A stretch of 15,494 bases of DNA from Candidatus Bathyarchaeota archaeon (GCA_005882905.1 VBBG01000029.1:1-15494), one strand, 5' to 3'; positions 6,996-13,208 are shown, counted from the stretch's first letter. Notes: a model not told the origin generated them from the sequence alone. Numbers and translations are program-made.

Positions 6996-7910
6996 ATGAG
7001 TAAAACAGCCAGTTCGTCAGCGATTCTGGAATCCGTATCAGACGCTATCGTAGACGTGACCGAGCGAGTATCCAGATCTGTTGTCCGGGTTGGAGCCGGA
7101 AGATGGAGAGGCGGCACAGGCACCGTCTGGAGCAAAGACGGGCACATCGTAACAAGCAACCACGTCATCGGAGACATGCGTGAAGTAGAAGTCGGCTTCA
7201 GCGACGGCACAAAGCAAGTCGCTAAGGTGGTAGGACGCGATCCCTACTCCGATCTAGCACTGTTGAAGGTGGACTCTAACAACCTAACACCCGTCGAGAC
7301 GGGCAACTCTGACAACCTCAAAGTAGGACAGTTCGTCCTCGCGGTCGCAAATCCTTTCGGCAGACAGCCAAGCGCAACTTCAGGCATAATCACAAACCCC
7401 ACGTTCAGTACAAGAAGATGGTGGGGAGGCGGAGGACTCGACAAGGTCCTCGTCACAGACGCACGACTAAACCCAGGCTATTCTGGCGGTCCACTAGTGG
7501 ACGCTAGAGGCAGATTGGTCGGAATCAACGCAGCCTACGCCAACAACCGGGGAATATCAGTCCCAGTCAATACGATCAAGACGGTCGTCGACAAGCTACT
7601 CCAAGATGGAAAGATCAAGCGAGCCTACATGGGCATCACGGCAGAAACAATCCGCCTACCAGACAACCTGGTCGGCCAACCCGCAGGACTCATCATCTAC
7701 GGCGTAGACCAAGACAGCGCAGCCAAGAAAGCAGGCGTCGCAATAGGCGATGTCATCGTAAAGCTCGACGGCAAACCAGTCGAGACACTCGCAGACCTAC
7801 GTGGACTCCTTGATGATGGAGCAATCGGAAAACAGGTCAGGCTATCAGTACTGCGCGGGGAGAAGCTCACAGAGCTGACGATAACACCAACAGAAGCAGA
7901 ACAAGACTAG
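6996..7910 (+). CDS. HtrA/Deg-type serine protease (S1C) with C-terminal PDZ domain
   Basis: 304 aa. The trypsin-like protease domain (about 20-200) has the triad His56 in TSNHVIG, Asp86 in PYSDLALLKV, and Ser163 in NPGYSGGPL. The usual GNSGGPL is GYSGGPL here, but the serine and oxyanion glycines are kept. A PDZ domain at about 205-300 includes AYMGITAE, GLIIYGVDQDSAAKKAGVAIGDVIVKLDGKPV and ADLRGLL, expected to bind exposed C-termini or regulate the protease. No signal peptide or membrane anchor is seen at the N-terminus (MSKTASSSAILES), so it is probably cytoplasmic, unlike most bacterial DegP/DegS. A good ribosome binding site (AGGTGA) precedes the ATG. The role is likely degradation of damaged proteins, in keeping with the nearby chaperone operon. 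Confidence 0.93.
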   Translation: MSKTASSSAILESVSDAIVDVTERVSRSVVRVGAGRWRGGTGTVWSKDGHIVTSNHVIGDMREVEVGFSDGTKQVAKVVGRDPYSDLALLKVDSNNLTPVETGNSDNLKVGQFVLAVANPFGRQPSATSGIITNPTFSTRRWWGGGGLDKVLVTDARLNPGYSGGPLVDARGRLVGINAAYANNRGISVPVNTIKTVVDKLLQDGKIKRAYMGITAETIRLPDNLVGQPAGLIIYGVDQDSAAKKAGVAIGDVIVKLDGKPVETLADLRGLLDDGAIGKQVRLSVLRGEKLTELTITPTEAEQD

Positions 7911-7928
7911 AGAATCTGCTCCGAAGAA

Positions 7929-7964
7929 GACTCTGGCTTAAAACCCCAGAGTCCAAACTTTTTT
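7929..7964 (+). terminator. Hairpin plus T-run terminator after the HtrA-like gene
   Basis: The perfect 8-bp stem GACTCTGG (7929-7936) / CCAGAGTC (7946-7953) with a 9-nt loop is followed five bases later by six Ts (7959-7964). It lies 19 nt after the stop of the protease gene. Archaeal RNA polymerase mainly needs the T-run, so the stem may be an extra or stabilising feature. Confidence 0.65.
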
Positions 7965-8013
7965 GTGATCTCACACCGACGCGAGAGCTTGTTCCCCAGT
8001 ATCCAATCGTCGT

Positions 8014-8277
8014 TTGACTACGGTTAAACAGGGCTTAAGTGTTCTCACAACGAAAGGCTGTATTGGGAAACATTTGAGGAAGGTAATGCTTCTAATCGGC
8101 GTTGTACTCTTGCTCTCAGGCGTCATCTCAGAGGCGATGTACATAACCACCTCTAGGGTTGCCTACGGGGACACGGTCGTCTCAAGTGCCTATCTCACCT
8201 TGGGCATCCTCTTAATTCTAGTCGGATTCCTTTTCACGCTAAGCAGCGTAAAGATTCCCAAGATTAGAGTTCCTTAA
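8014..8277 (+). CDS. Small two-helix membrane protein, hypothetical
   Basis: I do not recognise a family. The longest frame gives 87 aa with two hydrophobic segments at about 25-43 (MLLIGVVLLLSGVISEAMY) and 60-79 (AYLTLGILLILVGFLFTLSS), joined by a polar loop (ITTSRVAYGDTVVSS), and a short basic C-terminus (VKIPKIRVP). The start is uncertain. TTG 8014 gives a 24-residue polar leader; TTG 8074 (starting just before RKVMLLIG) or ATG 8086 would give a more usual helix-first protein. No clear ribosome binding site helps. It is separated from the protease by the terminator, so it has its own promoter or none. Confidence 0.5.
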   Translation: MTTVKQGLSVLTTKGCIGKHLRKVMLLIGVVLLLSGVISEAMYITTSRVAYGDTVVSSAYLTLGILLILVGFLFTLSSVKIPKIRVP

Positions 8278-8398
8278 CCCAACACAGTTGAGAGGCCTAT
8301 CGCCGAGTCCCGCGGTCCTAGGACAGTCACTGCCTCGTTATTGACAAGCCTAATCTGCAGACTTCGAAAGAAGCTCAATCCTTGAAACCTCGCGCCTT

Positions 8399-8803
8399 CT
8401 AGTCCGTCCAACCCGCAAACGAGCCTGTCTTGTCCTCAAACGTTCTCGTCTCAACATCCTTCCGAAAATGCTTGGGGATCAGTTTCTGCATCAGAATATT
8501 CTCAGTCAGCTGAGCCATTCGATTGGCGAGGGAGTCAGAATACGTTAGGTTGAGAGGAATAGAATATTCCTCACAGAGCTTGGCTAGCGTTCCAACCATG
8601 ACAGAACGCCCACCCTGGCCGTAGAGTTCGACTAGGACTCGCTCCACATCGTCGAACCGTCTCGACAGATCCTCTCTGTCAATCCCCCTTCTCGCGAGGA
8701 AGTCATAGATTATCCGCTTCGTTCTCTCTCCCAGAGTGGCCAACACCTCGTCGAAACAGAGAGAGACCGTCTCGTGGATCAGAGTAATGTTGGGAGTCCG
8801 CAT
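8399..8803 (-). CDS. Small helical protein, paralogue of its upstream neighbour (NitrOD5-like family?)
   Basis: 134 aa from ATG 8803. An ATG-less extension runs to 8869 but overlaps the upstream gene and is not needed. The protein is all-helical and contains FDEVLATLGERTKRIIYDFL, then RGIDREDLSRRFDDVERVLVELYGQGGRSVMVGTLAKLCEEYSIPL. The same plan (helix + LGE + helix, a D/E-rich turn, helix + LYG or LFG, closing helix) is seen in the gene just upstream, so the two are paralogues. I recall this pattern from small proteins of Nitrososphaeria and Bathyarchaeia, possibly under the name NitrOD5; function is unknown. The gap to the upstream stop is only 4 nt, so the genes should be co-translated. 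Confidence 0.75.
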   Translation of the reverse strand: MRTPNITLIHETVSLCFDEVLATLGERTKRIIYDFLARRGIDREDLSRRFDDVERVLVELYGQGGRSVMVGTLAKLCEEYSIPLNLTYSDSLANRMAQLTENILMQKLIPKHFRKDVETRTFEDKTGSFAGWTD

Positions 8804-8807
8804 ATTA

Positions 8808-9122
8808 CTACTGAGCCTTCCAAAGAGTCGAGCGGAGTTCCTCCACCATCCAGAACAGGCTGTTTCCAAGCTTGGGTGGGTCCAGCTTCAATTGTGAACT
8901 GGCTTCGAGAATCGTAATGTGCTTGATGATCTTGGAAAACTTGCCGAATAACTCGTCTAGAACTGTATCGATTTCTCCCAGATGTGAGGTCAGATTTGTC
9001 AATGGTACATCTCGTCCGCTCTCTAGTAGAGAGAGGACTGATGATAGACAATCCTCTCCCAAGCTACGGAGCGTGTTCGATAGAGAGATCTGAATCGCTG
9101 AGTCAAAAGCCGCTCTCTCCAA
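8808..9122 (-). CDS. Small helical protein, upstream member of the paralogous pair
   Basis: 104 aa, helical, soluble. It contains LSNTLRSLGEDCLSSVLSLLE, then the turn DVPLTNLTSHLGE, then IDTVLDELFGKFSKIIKHITI, aligning with the neighbouring gene's FDEVLATLGERTKRI, IDREDLSRRFDD and VERVLVELYGQGGRSVM blocks. Identity is low, suggesting an old duplication. The start is TTG 9122, supported by an AAGGAGAT ribosome binding site about 10 nt upstream on the minus strand. Its stop is 4 nt before the ATG of the next gene, an operon arrangement. No catalytic residues stand out; a role in sensing or protein-protein contacts is only a guess. Confidence 0.72.
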   Translation of the reverse strand: MERAAFDSAIQISLSNTLRSLGEDCLSSVLSLLESGRDVPLTNLTSHLGEIDTVLDELFGKFSKIIKHITILEASSQLKLDPPKLGNSLFWMVEELRSTLWKAQ

Positions 9123-9451
9123 AAGTCAGATCTCCTTTAGGACACCCCTCCCCGGTCAGGACGTCACGACTACAGGCTCACGTCGAGCGTTATCTTCATT
9201 CTACTCATGACTTTGTAAATCTCCGAACAGGCACGATGTCTAGCCAGTGTGCGATCGATAATGTCTCGCTCTAAGTCACAATGTTACCCGAAATATCCCC
9301 TCACAGTTTAAGAAAATAGAGGTCGACTGCCGTCCAGAACCCATAAGCGTAGTCTCCGAAGCCATAGACCGGTTCATTTCCCTGTAGCTTCGAGCGGGAT
9401 CCCCTCCCTCTCAGGAGTTTTAAGAGCACGTGGTGGCACGACCGTGCTGAT
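9123..9451. other. Intergenic region between the paralogue pair and tRNA-Leu
   Basis: This 329-nt stretch has no supported gene. It must hold the minus-strand promoter of the 9122 gene (its ribosome binding site is at about 9132-9139) and the plus-strand tRNA promoter (TATA-like 9418-9424). A short minus-strand open frame ending near 9176 lacks a start codon upstream of an internal ATG and is not called. Confidence 0.5.
9418..9424 (+). promoter_or_regulatory. TATA box of the tRNA-Leu gene
   Basis: TTTTAAG (9418-9424) is centred about 31 nt before the 5' end of the tRNA at 9452, giving a predicted transcription start a few bases upstream of the mature end, as usual for archaeal tRNA genes. 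Confidence 0.55.
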
Positions 9452-9466
9452 GCGGGGGTTCCCGAG

Positions 9467-9494
9467 ACCATGCGGGTCGCCGTATTGGCGGGAT
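9467..9494 (+). other. tRNA-Leu intron 1 (28 nt), in the D loop after G15
   Basis: The bulge-helix-bulge can be drawn as central helix CCCG (9461-9464)/CGGG (9489-9492), 5' bulge AGA cut after AG, 3' bulge ATT cut after AT, and inner helix CCA (9468-9470)/TGG (9486-9488). The outer helix is weak. A border shift of a base or two (for example 9467-9495) would also give a plausible D loop. Confidence 0.7.
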
Positions 9495-9512
9495 TCAGGT
9501 CAAAGGGGCAGG

Positions 9513-9536
9513 GCCGCTCGCGGAGAGCTGTGCTCG
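9513..9536 (+). other. tRNA-Leu intron 2 (24 nt), in the 5' strand of the anticodon stem (between 30 and 31)
   Basis: A nearly textbook bulge-helix-bulge: outer helix AGG (9504-9506)/CTT (9538-9540), central helix GGCA (9507-9510)/TGCT (9531-9534), bulges GGG (9511-9513) and CGA (9535-9537), and an inner hairpin GCTC (9516-9519)/GAGC (9525-9528). Cutting after the second base of each bulge restores a fully Watson-Crick anticodon stem CAGGA/TCCTG. Confidence 0.72.
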
Positions 9537-9543
9537 ACTTAAG

Positions 9544-9561
9544 ATCCGACTCACAGGAGAA
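9544..9561 (+). other. tRNA-Leu intron 3 (18 nt), at the canonical position 37/38
   Basis: Once intron 2 is removed, the anticodon stem is contiguous with a central helix CTT (9538-9540)/GAG (9557-9559) plus an A-G mismatch. The bulges are AGA (9542-9544) and AAA (9560-9562), cut after AG and AA. The intron's inner helix is weak, so this intron probably depends on prior removal of intron 2. Confidence 0.65.
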
Positions 9562-9724
9562 ATCCTGTGGCGTAGGCCTTCATGGGTTCGAATCCCATCC
9601 CCCGCACCACTCACATCGTCTCTTCTTACAGAACTCTCAGTCCATTCGCTGTTCCTCTTCACTTCCGCTATGGGTACAGGATTCTCCATAAACTGGAGAG
9701 AGGTACATTGAGCGTTGATGAGAA

Positions 9725-10687
9725 TTGGATAGGTGCGAAGCATGTGAAAGGATTTCCGCATGTACGGTCTGCGGGCACCGCGTGACAGGGTTCGACCATA
9801 TCGGAGTTCGCGCTTCCACTTCACGACGAGAAGAGACGGCCGCGGGATCAGGTCGATCCCGGGTTACCAGTGGATCGGGTGTGTGGCACTTTGCTCGTCC
9901 CTGTGGCCACAGATCAAGTTCCGCTGCGGGTTCTCCTCGGGTCAAATACAATGGAGGCCCGCTCTGGAAGACTGGCTATACTTGGCAGAGTGTTTACTGG
10001 GGTACCTACTTCACGACTCCAAGCAGTTCATCCTGGGTTAAGCGGGTTGACGATGCGGTTCTGAACATTGAAACGGACAAGGCCTATTCGGGTGGACTTT
10101 CTGAGTACAATGTTGGAATGGGCAGGGTCATACCTCATACTATCATCAAAACTAGCCCACCTGGGAGATTATCAGACTCGCAGATCAAACAGGCCCTCAC
10201 AGGCTGGATCAGCCAAGGAGCAGTCTCGAGCCTCGGAACTGAGGGAGCCTACAACATATTCCTACCACCTGGCGTCACGGTCTCCCTATCACCGCTTGAA
10301 GCGTCCTGCAAGGTCTTCTGCGACTACCACAACACTGTCGACAATGCGAAGGGACCCTTCTACACGGTCGAACCATACCCCTGCACACAAGGCTGCAATC
10401 AATGCACCAGCGACCCGTTCGACACTCTCACCCAAGGGCTGTCCGAGGAGATTGTAGAGTTGAAGACTGACATGGATCCCGGGACGGGATGGGTTATCGG
10501 AAACGAAGAACTCTGTGACTATTGCAACACCAAGTTTGTCTGCAACAGAATCAGCACCGGGGAATACGTCAACGCCTGGTATGACAAGGGAAAGAATGCG
10601 TGCTGGAAGGGACCTGCCGGTCAACGTTCCGAGCTGCTCTCGACCGACCTTGACGCACACAGGGTTCGTGTCGACACAGGCTCTTGA
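9725..10687 (+). CDS. EXORDIUM/phosphate-induced-protein-like Cys-rich protein, N-terminus doubtful
   Basis: The open frame is 320 aa from TTG 9725. Residues about 73-296 resemble a family of secreted proteins: the VKYNGGPLW entry and a SVYWGTYF strand, SDSQIKQAL, YNIFLPPGVTV, a Cys-rich CKVFCDYH (195-202), CTQGCNQC (220-227), a LSEEIVELKTDMDPGTGW segment (239-256), then ELCDYC and VNAWYDKGKNAC. In relatives as I remember them the segment reads S-H-E-[LI]-x-E-x-x-T-D-P; here the His is Glu. Nine Cys suggest disulfides or metal sites. The first 72 residues (Arg/Ser-rich) look unlike the family, with no signal peptide. GTG 9881 would trim them; a frameshift near 9880-9945 is possible, because another frame there is more hydrophobic. 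Confidence 0.5.
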   Translation: MDRCEACERISACTVCGHRVTGFDHIGVRASTSRREETAAGSGRSRVTSGSGVWHFARPCGHRSSSAAGSPRVKYNGGPLWKTGYTWQSVYWGTYFTTPSSSSWVKRVDDAVLNIETDKAYSGGLSEYNVGMGRVIPHTIIKTSPPGRLSDSQIKQALTGWISQGAVSSLGTEGAYNIFLPPGVTVSLSPLEASCKVFCDYHNTVDNAKGPFYTVEPYPCTQGCNQCTSDPFDTLTQGLSEEIVELKTDMDPGTGWVIGNEELCDYCNTKFVCNRISTGEYVNAWYDKGKNACWKGPAGQRSELLSTDLDAHRVRVDTGS

Positions 10688-10713
10688 AATTACAATCACG
10701 ATAGAATCCGCGA

Positions 10714-10732
10714 ACGGTTAAATCCCAACCGT
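10714..10732. repeat. 6-bp inverted repeat around a TATA-like sequence
   Basis: ACGGTT (10714-10719), spacer AAATCCC, AACCGT (10727-10732). The left arm and spacer include the TATA-like GGTTAAAT, about 30 nt before GTG 10749. It may be an operator or a transcript-end hairpin of the gene ending at 10687. Confidence 0.35.
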
Positions 10733-10748
10733 CAACCATCATGCGCTC

Positions 10749-10959
10749 GTGAAAGAGCGAGGAAGGACCCTTCCACCAAAGCTCAGGAAAATATCCGATG
10801 GAATAAACGACGCCATTCAGGGGGCAAGGAGAATACGCGAAATGTCAATCCAAGAAGAAGGTCGTGCAAGAGCTGGATAGGGTCAACACGACGCTAGAAG
10901 GGGGCCGAGAAGCAGATCTCGAAGATAATGAAACTCTAGGATGCCGCAGAGGGCTTTGA
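10749..10959 (+). pseudogene. Probable frameshifted small gene, charged helical product
   Basis: From GTG 10749 a frame of 43 aa runs to TAG 10878-10880 (VKERGRTLPPKLRKISDGIN then DAIQGARRIREMSIQEE). The +1 frame takes over around 10855 with KKVVQELDRVNTTLEGGREA and continues to TGA 10957-10959. Joined, the two make about 69 residues of charged, helix-prone sequence, which suggests one insertion or deletion near 10850-10860. A TATA-like GGTTAAAT lies about 30 nt before the GTG. No family recognised; this could equally be non-coding. Confidence 0.25.
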
Positions 10960-11043
10960 GACACTCCCACCGTGGCCCTAAAGTAATTGCGCGCCCCCAA
11001 GGGATTTTAGTCAGCCATCCTTGCCCGACCTTCTCGGACTTGC

Positions 11044-12357
11044 TCAGAACTTGAGCTTTTCCCGATATGCTGGCAAGTCTAGAAATCCATGTCCCGAGAC
11101 ATTGAACGCTATGACCTTCTCCAACTTCCTACGCTTGCACTCTAGAGCCTGGTCTATCGCGGCTCGTATGGCATAAGCGGACTCGGGGGCAGGCAGAAAC
11201 CCTTCAACCTGGACGAAAGTCTTAGCCGCTTCAAAGACGTCTCGTTCATCGTCGGGATATGCCACAGCCTCCACGTGTCCGAGATGCTTGAGGTAGCTGA
11301 TCAGAGGAGCAGCCGCATGATACCGGAGACCATCCGCTTTGATTGGAGTCATTTCAGTCTGGTGGCCGAGAGTGAACATCTTCAACAACGGAGTCTTCTC
11401 TGCATGGTCGCCATAGTCGTACCTATACTCGCCCTTGGACAGGTTTGGCGCCGAGGATGATTGGGCCGCGAGGAATCGGCACTCTCGCTTCCCCTTCACG
11501 ACCTCTCCCGCGAACGGAAGGATGAAGCCTCCGAAGTTGCTGCCTCCTCCTAGGCAACCGATCATAATATCCGGCTTCTCGTCGATCAGGTCAAACTGTT
11601 TCATCGTCTCTAGCCCGATAATCGACTGGTGAATCAGCACATGATTGAGCACGCTACCCAGACAGTATGCATAACCCGGGCTCCGCTCGGCATACTCCAG
11701 TCCCTCCGAGACGGCTATGCCCAGACTGCCAGCCTGATCGGCATTCTTCTGTAGCAGATCTCTACCAACAGACGTTTCGCTACTCGGGGAAGCGAAGACC
11801 TCGCCTCCATAGAGTCGCATGAGCGCCCTCCGGTCCGGCTTCCAGTCATAAACTGACCGGACCCAGAAAATCACACATTTTAGACCCTGAAGGCTCGTAG
11901 CGTAGGCCAGAGCTGTTCCCCACTGGCCCGCACCAGTCTCGGTCGAGACACCGACAAGGCCCTCTTCTGCCGCATAGTAGGCCTGAGCGAGAGCAGTATT
12001 GACCTTGTGCGACCCGGTGGGAGAGAGATCCTCCCTCTTGTAGTAGAGCCGGGCAGGGGTTTTGAGATATTTTTCGAGCCGTCGTGCACGGTAGAGGGGC
12101 CGAGGCCGCCCGGCCTGACGATAAAGGTCCTGAACGTCGCCGGGAATAGAGATCCATTTATCGGTCGAAGTCTCCTGCTGGAGGCAGTGTTTCAGGAGGA
12201 CCTTCGAGAGGAACTCAAGCCGGGAGGGACCCTCATCCGGGTCCTTGGGTCGCGGAAAATCTCCGGGAAGATCTGCAAGAATGTTATACCAAGAACCTGG
12301 AAGGTCGTCGGGGTTGAGAACAACCTGGTCTCGCGCCTTTACTAGGGCCTTTTGCAA
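11044..12357 (-). CDS. trpB: TrpB2-type tryptophan synthase beta chain (PLP enzyme)
   Basis: 437 aa, a fold-type II PLP enzyme that condenses indole with L-serine to L-tryptophan. The PLP Lys is K118 in GSHKVN (115-120), the substrate-binding loop is ETGAGQWG (140-147), the phosphate-binding loop GGGSN (270-274), and the C-terminal motif SGHG is near 421-424. The longer N-terminus (LPGSWYNILADLP), the RPRPLYRARRLEKYL stretch and the length over 420 aa mark the TrpB2 (TrpEb_2) subgroup, which usually acts without a tightly bound TrpA; no trpA or other trp gene is in the window. The start is TTG 12357; a TATA-like GCTTAATT (about 12388-12395 on the minus strand) lies about 34 nt upstream. A stand-alone serine deaminase-like or salvage role is possible. 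Confidence 0.92.
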   Translation of the reverse strand: MQKALVKARDQVVLNPDDLPGSWYNILADLPGDFPRPKDPDEGPSRLEFLSKVLLKHCLQQETSTDKWISIPGDVQDLYRQAGRPRPLYRARRLEKYLKTPARLYYKREDLSPTGSHKVNTALAQAYYAAEEGLVGVSTETGAGQWGTALAYATSLQGLKCVIFWVRSVYDWKPDRRALMRLYGGEVFASPSSETSVGRDLLQKNADQAGSLGIAVSEGLEYAERSPGYAYCLGSVLNHVLIHQSIIGLETMKQFDLIDEKPDIMIGCLGGGSNFGGFILPFAGEVVKGKRECRFLAAQSSSAPNLSKGEYRYDYGDHAEKTPLLKMFTLGHQTEMTPIKADGLRYHAAAPLISYLKHLGHVEAVAYPDDERDVFEAAKTFVQVEGFLPAPESAYAIRAAIDQALECKRRKLEKVIAFNVSGHGFLDLPAYREKLKF

Positions 12358-12417
12358 CTCAGTAGCCGGGCTCTCTTGAGCAAGCCGAGAATTAAGCCTT
12401 CAAAAAGACGCTGAGCC

Positions 12418-12993
12418 TCACCAATGCTGGGAGTGAACCACCTGGCTCAAAGGTCGTCTTCCACGATCAAGCGATGGCGATGGGACATGTCTATCATAGT
12501 CAGGATACCCAATTGAGATCACTCCCACCGGGACGAAATCATCTGGAATCCCCAGTTCCTTTCTGAGAAGGTCGGGTCTGAACGCGCCTGCCAGATAGGC
12601 CGCCAAGCCCCCGTCAACGACGGCAAGAAGGACGAGTAGCGAAGCACAGCCAGCGTCAAAGTACCAGTAGGGTACAGGCCATTCAATCTCAGTGCCGTCG
12701 GGGCGGATCTTGTCAGGCTCATGATACCTATCATGATAGAGCTTCTCACTAACACAAGGCACGATCAGCACCGGAGCGTCTCCCCGGAGCCTGTTCAATT
12801 CTCGAATTCTTCGGACCCGCTCAGGCTCAGTTACGACGATAAAGGCCATGCCCTGGCTGAAACCAGCGCTTGGATAGTGCTGCGCCAGTTCAACTATACG
12901 ACCGACCTTTTCCTCTGGAACAGGCAATGGTTTGAACGCTCGGATCATCCGCCTCTGCCGAACCACCCGTTCGAATTCCATGCGACTGCCCAT
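12418..12993 (-). CDS. Nitroreductase-family flavoprotein
   Basis: 191 aa. The family opening RQRRMIRAFKPLPVPEE (12-28) supplies the Arg residues that contact FMN phosphate. YPSAGFSQGMAFIVV (40-54) corresponds to the aPSa.N.QPw.f.vv segment, and FDAGCASLLVLLAVVDGGLAAYLAGAF to the long central helix and FMN-binding Gly region. GIPDDFVPVGVISIGYPDYD is the usual C-terminal strand and loop. It is likely an NAD(P)H- or F420-linked FMN oxidoreductase; the substrate is unknown. ATG 12993 has an AGAGGG motif about 8 nt upstream; Met5 (12981) is an alternative. The Tyr-rich insertion around KLYHDRYHEPDKI is less typical. It follows the C2H2 protein gene by 44 nt on the same strand and precedes TrpB2 by 60 nt. 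Confidence 0.85.
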   Translation of the reverse strand: MGSRMEFERVVRQRRMIRAFKPLPVPEEKVGRIVELAQHYPSAGFSQGMAFIVVTEPERVRRIRELNRLRGDAPVLIVPCVSEKLYHDRYHEPDKIRPDGTEIEWPVPYWYFDAGCASLLVLLAVVDGGLAAYLAGAFRPDLLRKELGIPDDFVPVGVISIGYPDYDRHVPSPSLDRGRRPLSQVVHSQHW

Positions 12994-13037
12994 CGAGGAA
13001 CCCTCTTGAAAAGAATGCTCTGAAAGAATTCGCGCGT

Positions 13038-13208
13038 CTAGCCTGTTCTCGCCGCCGACTCTTCGCTCGTCTCGGGCATCTGCCCGATCGACTTACGCGG
13101 GAAGCTTAGCACTCGGCCGTGCGCTTTCATAATGTGCTCCCGCAACTGCTCCTCAGACTCTATGAACTGCAGAAAGGCAGAATCGCAGTAGGGACACGTA
13201 TACTTCAT
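13038..13208 (-). CDS. Small C2H2 zinc-finger protein (56 aa)
   Basis: Translation from ATG 13208 to TAG 13038 gives 56 residues. It opens with MKYTCPYCDSAFLQF and continues with a helix ending in LREHIMKAHG, i.e. C5-x2-C8-x16-H25-x4-H30, the spacing of a single C2H2-type zinc finger with hydrophobic core residues F12/F15 and L22. The remaining 25 residues are polar (SFPRKSIGQMPETSEESA). Such one-finger proteins are frequent in archaea and are thought to bind nucleic acid or proteins. It is short enough to be missed by length filters. It lies 44 nt before the nitroreductase gene on the same strand, so the two may be co-transcribed. No ribosome binding site is obvious; a TATA-like CTTAA about 33 nt upstream would fit a nearly leaderless mRNA. 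Confidence 0.75.
   Translation of the reverse strand: MKYTCPYCDSAFLQFIESEEQLREHIMKAHGRVLSFPRKSIGQMPETSEESAARTG

Larger units (their letters stand above)
9452..9609 (+). tRNA. tRNA-Leu (anticodon UAA) interrupted by three short introns, CCA encoded
   Basis: The acceptor arm GCGGGGG (9452-9458) pairs with CCCCCGC (9599-9605), then A9606 and an encoded CCA (9607-9609). The T arm is ATGGG-TTCGAAT-CCCAT (9582-9598). The long variable arm TGGCGTAGGCCTTC (9568-9581) is the class II form of archaeal tRNA-Leu. Between these, the D and anticodon arms fold only if three segments are removed (9467-9494, 9513-9536, 9544-9561). The spliced product then has D stem CCC/GGG with loop GAGTCAGGTCAAA, a perfect anticodon stem CAGGA/TCCTG and loop CTTAAGA with anticodon TAA, 88 nt in all including CCA. 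Exons are 15, 18, 7 and 48 nt. Identity as Leu is supported by the class II arm, the Leu-like D loop and the anticodon. Confidence 0.88.
10688..11043. other. Low-coding intergenic stretch
   Basis: 356 nt between the EXORDIUM-like gene and the 3' end of the TrpB2 gene. It contains the 10714-10732 inverted repeat and the probable broken gene 10749-10959. Nothing else recognisable; no clear terminator for either flanking gene. Confidence 0.4.

Noticed and set aside
8804..8869. N-terminal extension of the downstream paralogue up to ATG 8869
   Set aside because: It would overlap the upstream gene's 3' end by about 60 nt and adds a Trp/Arg/Ser-rich segment not shared with the paralogue. ATG 8803, 4 nt after the upstream stop, is the natural start.
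9170..9290. Minus-strand open stretch with protein-like sequence (ERDIIDRTLARHRACSEIYK)
   Set aside because: It has no start codon before an ATG 12 codons from its end and no continuation, so it is not supported as a gene; at most a remnant.
9425..9448. Inverted repeat AGCACG...CGTGCT between the tRNA TATA box and the tRNA 5' end
   Set aside because: Short arms with a 12-nt loop and an overlapping competing CGTG/CACG pairing; I could not separate it from chance in GC-rich promoter DNA.
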